Shown: positions 1 through 5,179, numbered from the stretch's first letter. The stretch is 6,225 bases of DNA from Patescibacteria group bacterium (GCA_022705465.1 JAKJEK010000058.1:1-6225); one strand, 5' to 3'. The notes: generated from the sequence alone by a model not told the origin. Program-made: numbers and translations.

Positions 1-72
1 TGGACATCAAAGGAGTGGTACAGAGTGTTTGAAGATCGGTTCAGAGTAGAACAAGCAGAAGCGGCGGCCTGA
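1..72 (+). CDS. C-terminal end of an unidentified protein (partial)
   Basis: Frame 1 is open from the window edge for 23 codons and stops at TGA (70-72). The tail is rich in charged and aromatic residues (it includes KEWYRVFEDRFRVEQ) and ends in a short Ala-rich stretch. A rho-independent terminator begins ten bases after the stop, which is what makes this a believable gene end. The fragment is too short to assign to a family. The upstream part lies outside the window. Confidence 0.5.
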   Translation, partial: WTSKEWYRVFEDRFRVEQAEAAA

Positions 73-81
73 CAACCAACA

Positions 82-105
82 CCCCGACCATTAAGGCCGG
101 GGTTT
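82..105 (+). terminator. Rho-independent terminator of the upstream gene
   Basis: CCCCGACC (82-89) and GGCCGGGG (95-102) form an 8-position stem with one A-C mismatch around the loop ATTAA, followed by TTTATT. It sits directly after the TGA at 70-72. From here to the promoter at 214 I see no gene or clear structure. Confidence 0.7.
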
Positions 106-213
106 ATTGATTAGAAATAGAACCAGTTGTTGATCCAGTCTTAGTTTATTGTTAGCTTATGAATCCCATAAACCTTTAACCCAGAACTTACAGTCAATGA
201 TGTATTGTTGCTG

Positions 214-241
214 TTGACAAATAACAATAGTAGTGTATTAT
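214..241 (+). promoter_or_regulatory. Sigma70-type promoter of the CsbD-like gene
   Basis: TTGACA (214-219) is a perfect -35 box. It is followed after 16 bases by TATTAT (236-241), one base off the -10 consensus. Transcription should start near 248. This gives a leader of about 25-30 nt that carries the AGGAGG at 264-269. Confidence 0.75.
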
Positions 242-273
242 ACATCAACAATGCTATAGATCGAGGAGGGCGC

Positions 274-474
274 GTGTTGTATCGCGAGAACTTTGAGCAG
301 GATCCCGGCCGTTATCAAGCGGCGATCAAGACGAAGTGGAACAAGATCACTGACGAGGATCTAGCCAGAGTCGGTAACAATTGGGGCCAACTCATTGGGT
401 GGATACAACAGAAATACGGCGGTACGCGCGATGATATCGAGCGCAACCTTCGTGAGCTCGTCGTAGCGGCGTAA
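274..474 (+). CDS. CsbD-like small stress-response protein
   Basis: A 66-residue protein matching the CsbD/YjbJ family. Residues 22-30 (WNKITDEDL) correspond to the family's W-x-K-LTDEDL core. The segment around W37 (GNNWGQLIGWIQQKYG, 34-49) corresponds to the G-x-x-x-QL-x-G-x-IQ-x-xYG block, and a charged helix (TRDDIERNLREL) follows. CsbD proteins are about 60-70 residues long, soluble, and often induced by general stress; their molecular role is unknown. The frame is open back to an ATG at 205, but that ATG lies upstream of the promoter (214-241) and has no ribosome-binding site. AGGAGG (264-269) is 4 bases from GTG 274 and 7 bases from TTG 277. Either could be the start, and the TTG has the better spacing. 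Monocistronic: it has its own promoter and terminator. Confidence 0.85.
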   Translation: MLYRENFEQDPGRYQAAIKTKWNKITDEDLARVGNNWGQLIGWIQQKYGGTRDDIERNLRELVVAA

Positions 475-489
475 TCGCTACCAAACATT

Positions 490-517
490 AACAGTCTCCT
501 TGAGGGGCTGTTTTTAT
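490..517 (+). terminator. Rho-independent terminator of the CsbD-like gene
   Basis: AACAGTCTC (490-498) pairs with GGGGCTGTT (504-512), including two G-T pairs, around the loop CTTGA. The 3' arm runs into a TTTTT tract (511-515). It lies 16 bases after the stop codon. Confidence 0.8.
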
Positions 518-617
518 TATTCCTGGCAAGAAGACGGGTTGTTATAAGAAAATAAAATAATCTCAAGTCTGGCATTGAAAAATATTACTTATACCATAAT
601 CAATGAGGGTATTGGCC

Positions 618-646
618 TTGACAAAATGTGGCGTAAGGTATATACT
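618..646 (+). promoter_or_regulatory. Strong sigma70-type promoter of the orphan RNA
   Basis: TTGACA (618-623, perfect) and TATACT (641-646, one base off TATAAT) are separated by exactly 17 bases. The predicted start is at about 652-653. It is the closest-to-consensus promoter in the window, and no start codon with a good ribosome-binding site follows within 200 bases. The stretch 518-617 before it holds nothing I can identify. Confidence 0.8.
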
Positions 647-733
647 GATTTAATCACATTAAAAACATAACAAGTTTCTGGAGGGGCCAGACAAGTTACG
701 AAAAGCTGTTAGCAGCTTACTGGCAATAGATAG

Positions 734-751
734 GCACCTCCAACGAGGTGC
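734..751 (+). other. Perfect 7-bp hairpin with short T-tract, possible internal terminator
   Basis: GCACCTC (734-740) and GAGGTGC (745-751) enclose the loop CAAC and are followed by ATTTTGTT. The T-tract is short, so termination here would be partial at best. If it works, it would give an RNA of about 105 nt from the 618-646 promoter. The 3' arm can also pair with a second copy of GCACCT at 839-844. Confidence 0.45.
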
Positions 752-755
752 ATTT

Positions 756-826
756 TGTTAGCAGGAGTGAGATGGAGTGAAGGATTGACTCATCCCCACC
801 TTCCTTCCAGCTCGTTCTTGCTAACA
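756..826 (+). other. Long 71-nt imperfect hairpin in the orphan RNA
   Basis: TGTTAGCA (756-763) pairs perfectly with TGCTAACA (819-826). The helix continues inward through GGAGTGAG (764-771) with CTCGTTCT (811-818), using wobble pairs. After a 2x2 internal loop, GGAGTGAAGG (774-783) pairs with CCTTCCTTCC (799-808), with one mismatch. The apical loop contains ATCCCCA. The 5' arm is purine-rich and the 3' arm pyrimidine-rich. Confidence 0.7.
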
Positions 827-891
827 TACAGCAAGAAGGCACCTTAATCTAAGCCATAGGCTTGGATCCAGGAGGGAAAAGAGGGAATCAA

Positions 892-981
892 ATGTGTCTT
901 TTGCTAGATACAAATCTAGTAAGGGATGCTACAACTGAGACCCAAACAGTCGCTTTTGCGGCACCTCTTACAGGGGCGTGA
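892..981 (+). CDS. Possible 29-codon short ORF or leader peptide inside the orphan RNA
   Basis: ATG at 892 is preceded by GAGGG (881-885) at a 6-base spacing, and AGGAGGG lies further up at 870-876. The frame runs 29 codons to TGA (979-981). It would encode MCLLLDTNLVRD followed by a small polar and Ala-rich tail ending PLTGA. No homology is recognised. Hairpins at 901-922 and 949-962 lie inside the frame, and the stop overlaps the 5' arm of the terminator stem that starts at 972. A ribosome finishing this frame would therefore cover the terminator arm, as in leader-peptide attenuation. The initiation region is good, but chance is not excluded, and the surrounding RNA looks structural. Confidence 0.3.
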   Translation: MCLLLDTNLVRDATTETQTVAFAAPLTGA

Positions 982-1055
982 TTGAAGTGACCGGGCAATA
1001 TATAAAAATTAATGTTCCCGATAAGCTCACAAATCGTTACGCCCCTTATTTTTTT
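972..1055 (+). terminator. Long-stem rho-independent terminator of the orphan RNA
   Basis: AGGGGCGT (972-979) pairs perfectly with ACGCCCCT (1039-1046). Inner helices follow: GATT (980-983)/AATC (1032-1035), GTGA (987-990)/TCAC (1027-1030), and CGGG (992-995)/CCCG (1017-1020), around an AT-rich loop. A run of seven T (1049-1055) follows at once. The hairpin is unusually long for a terminator, so it may also be a functional 3' domain of the RNA. Confidence 0.8.
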
Positions 1056-1079
1056 CCGGCAAGGCCGGTTTTTTGTTTT
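1056..1079 (+). terminator. Second, back-up rho-independent terminator
   Basis: CCGGC (1056-1060) and GCCGG (1064-1068) enclose the loop AAG and are followed by TTTTTTGTTTT. It directly abuts the T-tract of the preceding terminator. The tandem arrangement makes read-through from the orphan RNA into the gene at 1108 unlikely. Confidence 0.75.
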
Positions 1080-1101
1080 ATTGCGATCCTTGGAGTATGA
1101 T
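1073..1101 (+). promoter_or_regulatory. Putative promoter of the HD-domain gene
   Basis: TATGAT (1096-1101) is one base off the -10 consensus. TTGTTT (1073-1078) lies 17 bases upstream, matches half of the -35 consensus and overlaps the terminator T-tract. The expected start, six to seven bases downstream, falls on or next to the ATG at 1108, so the mRNA would have no leader. Confidence 0.5.
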
Positions 1102-1107
1102 AACCGT

Positions 1108-2211
1108 ATGAATAAGCTGGAGCAGAAAACGAAGATGGTGGGGGAGATGGGTCTAGAACGATATGCAGGATGTTTTAAGCATCGCAGGTTTAACGAAGAA
1201 AAGACCCGAGGCAGGCGCAAGCCTCAGGATTCGTATGGTTATATGGAGCTGGTTGATCCTTTTGTATTTGATATCGATCAGTTATTGAATGCAAAAGCCA
1301 GCCGGCGACTGGATGATAAGACGCAGGTTTTTCCCTCGCCAGACAACCCGCATGTAAGAACGAGGAGTATCCATACTCGAGAAGTGGTGGCTTTTTCGCT
1401 AATTGCCGCTGATATTATGGGATTAAATACCCGGTTAGTTGAAGCAATCGCACTGGGACATGATATCGGTCATGCGCCATATGGTCATTTGGGCGAGGAG
1501 GTGATTAGCGAGGTAACCGGAAAAACCTTTCGTCATGAGATATTTTCGGTGGTAGTGGCTCAGTACATAGAAAAGCAGGAAGCCGGATTAAATCTCAGTT
1601 TTGAAACGCTGGAGGGGATTTTACATCACTCGAAGGGCGGCAGTGTACTGACAGTGGATTCAAATTTGCCATTGGAGTATGCATTAGTAATGTTTGCCGA
1701 TAAGATAGCATATACCTTTAGCGATGTTGAGGACATTATTAGGTATGGGCTAAAGGGGATTGATGAATTTCCACCTGTGCTTGTGAATATGGGCGCCAAT
1801 CAGAGAGAGCGGGTAACACGGTGTTTGGGGGCGTTGGTAGCTGAAAGCGCAGAAGCAGGCGAGATTTCATTTTTCAAGTCGAAGGTAGCAGGCCAGTTTG
1901 AAGAACTGCGTCAGTGGTTGTATCGCAACGTGTATTTCCGACTTGATCACAGCCACAATCGGCAAGTATTAAAGAAAATTTATGAGTTTTTAGGTGAATT
2001 TCCGTATTTTGAAGGGTGCGATCCGGCGATCTTGTTGGCCTTACTGACTGACAAGGAGGCCAACCGATTGTCAGAGATGTTCTTAAAACAACCGGTAATT
2101 ACAGTGGGGGACCTGCATAGCTTTGGTATTATGGAGATCGCGCCTTACGTGCGGGACCGGCAGATCGATTTTGAGCAGCCCAGGTTGGAGTGGGGCGTAG
2201 AAAAAGATTAG
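1108..2211 (+). CDS. dgt: HD-domain deoxyribonucleoside triphosphate triphosphohydrolase (dGTPase-like)
   Basis: A 367-residue HD-superfamily protein of the dGTPase type. Such enzymes hydrolyse dNTPs to the nucleoside and tripolyphosphate, adjusting dNTP pools in the cytoplasm. The order of motifs fits: SRRLDDKTQVF (65-75, usually RRLxxKTQVF); H89 in RSIHTREVVAF; the H118-D119 pair in ALGHDIGHAPYGH, with H122 and H127; FRHEIFSVVV (141-150); LEGILHHSKG (168-177); and D198 in FADKIAYTFSDVEDII. H89, H118, D119 and D198 are the expected metal ligands. FRHE replaces the usual F-x-HN-x-Q segment, so substrate preference may differ from classical dGTP enzymes. The frame is open to an ATG at 1012, but that lies in a terminator loop. 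ATG 1108 follows a -10-like box at the distance expected for a leaderless start, and the N-terminus LERYAGCF...RGRR resembles family N-termini. ATG 1135 is possible. It converges on the minus-strand gene with a 4-base overlap. Confidence 0.85.
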   Translation: MNKLEQKTKMVGEMGLERYAGCFKHRRFNEEKTRGRRKPQDSYGYMELVDPFVFDIDQLLNAKASRRLDDKTQVFPSPDNPHVRTRSIHTREVVAFSLIAADIMGLNTRLVEAIALGHDIGHAPYGHLGEEVISEVTGKTFRHEIFSVVVAQYIEKQEAGLNLSFETLEGILHHSKGGSVLTVDSNLPLEYALVMFADKIAYTFSDVEDIIRYGLKGIDEFPPVLVNMGANQRERVTRCLGALVAESAEAGEISFFKSKVAGQFEELRQWLYRNVYFRLDHSHNRQVLKKIYEFLGEFPYFEGCDPAILLALLTDKEANRLSEMFLKQPVITVGDLHSFGIMEIAPYVRDRQIDFEQPRLEWGVEKD

Positions 2212-2894
2212 CCGAGATTAAGAGTTTTTTGCATGTACTCTTTGATTTTTAATTGGCTTTCAATGTTATTGGTTAGTTCGATGGCGATGTAGGGAGCAAA
2301 GTAGCGGTCCGGGTAGTTTTTTAGGTAGTCGACCTGTGATAGGTTCGTTAGAGTGTGGTTGGCATATTTCATGGCGTCGTCGTAATCACGGTAGGGTTTT
2401 GAAGTAATAGCGCTAACATGGTTGGCTTTAACGGGGTAGTCTTCAAGTAATTGGCAGACGGCCTCGTATCTCGGAGAACCTGAGAGCCGATAGTTTTCGA
2501 GATGAGAAATATCGAGACAAATACCGCCGAATTGCTTAATGTCCTCTTTGGTAAGGTGGCCGGCATTTTCGACCAAGATGTGGGAGGCGATTTTTGTATA
2601 GTCGTGGATTAGGGGATAGTCGGACAAGGGGTGGATATTGAAGAGCTCAGTACCGAAATGTGCAGAGAGTAGTTCGTATTCATCGAGAGTCATGTCGGTT
2701 CGAGCATGGATAAAGGGTATGGTAATGTTTGGCAGTGTGCTCAGGGTTTGGTAGCATTCCTCGCGTTGTTCTGAATTGAGTCCGGTTAGAAACAGGGCGA
2801 ACCGATTTATTCCGAATTTTGATACTTCGTTAATTGCGCCGCGCCAATCAACGTCATCTGCCGTGGTGACGCTCACGAGAATCTCTTTGTTCAT
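2208..2894 (-). CDS. Xylose-isomerase-like (AP endonuclease 2 family) TIM-barrel protein
   Basis: A 228-residue protein with a periodic strand/helix pattern and the metal-site signature of the xylose-isomerase-like TIM-barrel superfamily. E109 is in HILVENAG, D128 and H131 in GICLDISHL, H159 in KANHVSAI, and E206 in IAIELTNN. H63 (PFIHART) and H88 (NIHPL) are at further strand ends. Known members include sugar-phosphate isomerases and epimerases and endonuclease IV. This one is shorter than the typical 260-300 residues, and I cannot assign a substrate; endonuclease IV itself would be longer, with more metal ligands. A start at the ATG whose complement is 2892-2894 is supported by AAAGGA at a 5-base spacing (2900-2905) and by a good minus-strand promoter. 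The gene converges on the HD-domain gene, the two stops sharing TTAG at 2208-2211. No terminator is visible at the junction. Confidence 0.75.
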   Translation of the reverse strand: MNKEILVSVTTADDVDWRGAINEVSKFGINRFALFLTGLNSEQREECYQTLSTLPNITIPFIHARTDMTLDEYELLSAHFGTELFNIHPLSDYPLIHDYTKIASHILVENAGHLTKEDIKQFGGICLDISHLENYRLSGSPRYEAVCQLLEDYPVKANHVSAITSKPYRDYDDAMKYANHTLTNLSQVDYLKNYPDRYFAPYIAIELTNNIESQLKIKEYMQKTLNLG

Positions 2895-2919
2895 GCTATT
2901 CCTTTGTTATGGCAGAGCA

Positions 2920-2948
2920 ATTATAACCGACCCAGCGGTATTACTCAA
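2920..2948 (-). promoter_or_regulatory. Promoter of the TIM-barrel gene
   Basis: Read on the minus strand, TTGAGT (2948-2943) is followed after 17 bases by a perfect TATAAT (2925-2920). The start is expected near 2913, leaving a leader of about 19 nt that carries AAAGGA. Its -35 box lies 20 bases from the -35 box of the divergent helicase promoter. Confidence 0.75.
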
Positions 2949-2967
2949 TTGTTGCTGGCGAACAGGC

Positions 2968-2996
2968 TTCAAATCGAGCGCGGCAGGTGATAGAAT
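2968..2996 (+). promoter_or_regulatory. Promoter of the uvrD-like helicase gene
   Basis: TTCAAA (2968-2973, four of six consensus bases) and TAGAAT (2991-2996, five of six) are 17 bases apart. The start near 3003 would leave a leader of about 18 nt that includes the ribosome-binding site AAGGAG (3010-3015). Confidence 0.6.
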
Positions 2997-3020
2997 GCAT
3001 GGGTACAAGAAGGAGACAAG

Positions 3021-4955
3021 ATGGACGAACTACTGAATAGCTTAAATGAGCGCCAGAGAGAGGCGGTCACTACAACAGAGGGACCGGTTTTAGTGTTGGC
3101 GGGGGCGGGAAGTGGAAAAACGAAAGCACTGACACATCGGATTGCTTACTTAATGAAAGATAAGGAGGTGTCGCCCTACCAGATACTAGCGGTGACTTTT
3201 ACGAACAAGGCGGCCGGCGAGATGGGTGACCGGGTGGAGCGTCTATTGGCGGATGATAGTCAGGGAGGGGCGGCAAGATTACCATGGCTTGGGACATTTC
3301 ATTCAATATGTGTTCGGATTTTGCGTCGTGAGGCTCATCATCTGGGCTATGAGCGCGGATTTACGATTTACGATTCGGGTGACCAGCTAGTGGTGATTAA
3401 GCGGATAATGAAGGATTTAAACATTGATCCGAAGCACTATGCACCGCAAGCAATACATTCGTTTATCTCTGGAGCAAAAAATGAACTAATTGATGCCAAA
3501 GAGTATAAACGATATACAAATTCTCCGTTTGAGGCTATCACGGCTAAGGTATTTGATCGCTATGAAAAATACCTGAGAGAGATGAACGCAATGGATTTTG
3601 ATGATTTGATTGCCAACTGTGTAAGGTTGTTCCAGGAGAATGAAAAAGTGCTGGAATTCTATCAGCGGCAGTTTCGTTACATTTTGATTGATGAGTACCA
3701 GGATACCAATCAAGCCCAATATTTGTGGGTAAAACTGTTGGCGCAGAGGCATCAAAATATCATGGTGGTCGGGGATGATTATCAATCAATTTATGGTTGG
3801 CGGGGTGCTAATTTCCGAAACATTCTCAATTTTGAGAAGGATTACCCTAATACCAAAGTGATCAAACTGGAACAGAACTACCGTTCGACCCAGACAATAC
3901 TTTCGGCGGCCAACGAGGTGATCAAATTTAACCGAACTAAAACTGACAAAACATTATGGACGGAAAACAAAGAAGGGGTGCCGATCTCGGTTTACGAGGC
4001 TTTAAATGAGAAGGATGAGGCCGAATTTATTGCAATGGAGATAAAATCGTTAATAAACCGCAGCAAAGCAATTGACCCATATGATCTGGGCGATTTTGCT
4101 GTGTTGTATCGGACTAATGCACAATCCAGGGCAGTTGAAGAGGCCTTTATGCGGTTTGATGTTCCCTATAGGGTAGTGGGTGGTGTAAAGTTCTACGAAC
4201 GAAAAGAGATTAAGGATATGGTGGCCTATTTGAGACTGGTTTCAAATCCGGGTGATTTTGAAGCGTTGAGTCGGGCGAGCGGTGCACCATCCAGAGGAAT
4301 TGGCGAGAAAACGTTGTCAGCAATTGCCGGTGTAAGCTATTTGTGTCCCGACGAGGAGTTGGAGGCTTTGCCAAAAAAGGTGCAGGACTTCTTTGAGTTG
4401 TTGCGCGAGTTACGTCAGGCAGCAGTGGAGCTACCGCTAGAGCAGCTGATTGAGCGAGTGGCGATACGGAGCGGTTATAAACATAGCTTGTTAGATGGCT
4501 CTCCGGAGGGAGAGGCTAGGTGGGAGAATATTTTAGAGTTAATTACTGTAGCTTCGTCTAATAATCATGTGGAGGAGAACGGATTAAGTAATGGACAGTT
4601 ACCGATATTGGAACAATTTTTAGAGAGGATAGCATTAATTCAGGACACAGATACATACGAGAAGGGTGAGCGAGCGGTGACCCTGATGACCTTGCACTCA
4701 GCGAAAGGGTTGGAGTTTAGGACCGTGTTTATTATAGGCGTAGAAGAAAGTATTTTCCCTCACGCTCGGGCATTGATGGATGAATCAGAGATGGAGGAGG
4801 AGAGAAGGCTTTGTTATGTCGGCATTACGCGAGCACGAGAAAGGCTATACTTGCTATATGCATCTGAACGGATGATCTTCGGTCGATTCCAGGCAAATCC
4901 ATCGTCGCGCTTTATCGAACACATTCCGGAGTGTCTAATCAGCAAGATACAATAA
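3021..4955 (+). CDS. uvrD: UvrD/PcrA-type ATP-dependent 3'-5' DNA helicase
   Basis: A 644-residue superfamily 1A helicase with all its motifs in order. These are: Q motif LNERQREAV (8-16); Walker A AGAGSGKT (27-34, K33); motif Ia AVTFTNKAAGEM (57-68); motif Ic GTFHSICVRILR (91-102); Walker B LIDEYQDTNQAQ (222-233, D224-E225); motif III GDDYQSIYGWRGA (251-263); motif IV LEQNYRST (283-290); motif V TLHSAKGLEF (557-566); and motif VI YVGITRARERLYLL (599-612, with the arginine finger). Subdomain 2B contains GAPSRGIGEKT (421-431). The family unwinds DNA in nucleotide excision and mismatch repair and clears replication and transcription conflicts. It ends at SRFIEHIPECLI, shortly after motif VI, so the roughly 80-100-residue C-terminal extension of typical PcrA/UvrD, which includes the RNA-polymerase-binding module, is absent. 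AAGGAG at 3010-3015, 5 bases away, fixes the start. Probably co-transcribed with the small gene at 4991. Confidence 0.97.
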   Translation: MDELLNSLNERQREAVTTTEGPVLVLAGAGSGKTKALTHRIAYLMKDKEVSPYQILAVTFTNKAAGEMGDRVERLLADDSQGGAARLPWLGTFHSICVRILRREAHHLGYERGFTIYDSGDQLVVIKRIMKDLNIDPKHYAPQAIHSFISGAKNELIDAKEYKRYTNSPFEAITAKVFDRYEKYLREMNAMDFDDLIANCVRLFQENEKVLEFYQRQFRYILIDEYQDTNQAQYLWVKLLAQRHQNIMVVGDDYQSIYGWRGANFRNILNFEKDYPNTKVIKLEQNYRSTQTILSAANEVIKFNRTKTDKTLWTENKEGVPISVYEALNEKDEAEFIAMEIKSLINRSKAIDPYDLGDFAVLYRTNAQSRAVEEAFMRFDVPYRVVGGVKFYERKEIKDMVAYLRLVSNPGDFEALSRASGAPSRGIGEKTLSAIAGVSYLCPDEELEALPKKVQDFFELLRELRQAAVELPLEQLIERVAIRSGYKHSLLDGSPEGEARWENILELITVASSNNHVEENGLSNGQLPILEQFLERIALIQDTDTYEKGERAVTLMTLHSAKGLEFRTVFIIGVEESIFPHARALMDESEMEEERRLCYVGITRARERLYLLYASERMIFGRFQANPSSRFIEHIPECLISKIQ

Positions 4956-4990
4956 GCGTGTTTCTTTGAACGATAGGGGGTAGCAAGCTG

Positions 4991-5167
4991 ATGCGGTCAC
5001 GGTTGAGGAGCATGGCGGATCTCATTACAGGCTGGCTCGACTATGCGTCAGAAATCGGACTTTGCGCCATTATATATATTCCTTCATATACATGGGGGAT
5101 CATGGGGTGCCTGGTCCGGTTCGGTCGTAGATTCGCTAGGCGGATTTACCAACGTCTGGTAAATTAG
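4991..5167 (+). CDS. Small basic, partly hydrophobic peptide of unknown function
   Basis: A 58-codon frame begins 35 bases after the helicase stop and ends at TAG (5165-5167), just before a terminator. AGGGGG (4975-4980) lies 10 bases before the ATG, which is a little far. Residues about 23-42 (GLCAIIYIPSYTWGIMGCLV) are hydrophobic enough for one membrane segment. The C-terminus (RFGRRFARRIYQRLVN) is strongly basic, and six arginines in 43-55 suggest a positively charged cytoplasmic face or an amphipathic helix. I recognise no family. No promoter or terminator separates it from the helicase, so it probably shares that transcript. It is either a real small membrane or amphipathic protein or a chance frame. 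The snug fit between the helicase gene and the terminator favours a real one. Confidence 0.5.
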   Translation: MRSRLRSMADLITGWLDYASEIGLCAIIYIPSYTWGIMGCLVRFGRRFARRIYQRLVN

Positions 5168-5174
5168 CGCTAAT
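5163..5174. repeat. 12-bp perfect palindrome at the end of the small gene
   Basis: ATTAGCGCTAAT is its own reverse complement. It overlaps the stop codon of the 58-codon frame and sits 5 bases before the terminator stem. It could be a protein-binding site or an accidental palindrome. Confidence 0.4.
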
Positions 5175-5179
5175 CTTAA

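Larger units (their letters stand above)
652..1055 (+). ncRNA. Orphan structured non-coding RNA of about 400 nt, unknown class
   Basis: The stretch runs from a near-consensus promoter to a terminator and has no convincing long reading frame, yet is packed with hairpins. Stems seen: 677-681/687-691 (loop AGGGG); 703-708/713-718 (AAGCTG/CAGCTT, loop TTAG); 734-740/745-751 (GCACCTC/GAGGTGC, loop CAAC); a long imperfect hairpin 756-826; 847-855/859-867 (loop ATA); 901-909/914-922 (loop ACAA); 949-953/958-962 (loop TTTT); and the terminator hairpin from 972. I looked for tmRNA features (tRNA-like ends, T-loop, tag ending in ALAA), RNase P conserved blocks, the SRP GGAAG-type apical motif and a 6S-like bubble, and found none. 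It could be an independent small RNA or a very long regulatory leader for the HD-domain gene at 1108. The two terminators and the separate promoter before 1108 favour an independent RNA. The ends are inferred from promoter and terminator. Confidence 0.65.

Noticed and set aside
315..575. 86-codon minus-strand frame opposite the CsbD-like gene
   Set aside because: It lies antisense to a recognisable gene and across its terminator, with no start signal.
935..940. CTGAGA resembling the TPP riboswitch core
   Set aside because: The companion ACCTGA-type element and the closing stem are absent, so the six bases are most likely chance.
652..1055. tmRNA, RNase P RNA, 6S or SRP RNA
   Set aside because: The size suits tmRNA or RNase P, but there is no tRNA-like acceptor/T-loop or ALAA-type tag end. 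The GGAAAGTCC and ACAGAA-type RNase P blocks, the GGAAG SRP loop and a 6S-type central bubble are also absent. I checked the plus strand and the reverse complement by eye only.
1012..1107. Extended N-terminus of the HD-domain protein from ATG 1012
   Set aside because: The segment is the loop and 3' arm of a terminator plus a second terminator. Its translation (for example FFRQGRFFVLL) reflects T-tracts rather than family sequence.
888..1220. 110-codon minus-strand frame
   Set aside because: It spans the orphan RNA's terminators and the start of the HD-domain gene, has no ribosome-binding site, and its residues look like a shadow of the opposite strand.
2776..3036. 86-codon plus-strand frame across the divergent promoters
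   Set aside because: It runs antisense into the TIM-barrel gene, covers both promoters and overlaps the helicase start. It is a shadow frame.
3486..3785. 99-codon minus-strand frame inside the helicase gene
   Set aside because: The helicase motifs on the plus strand are intact here, so this is a shadow frame.
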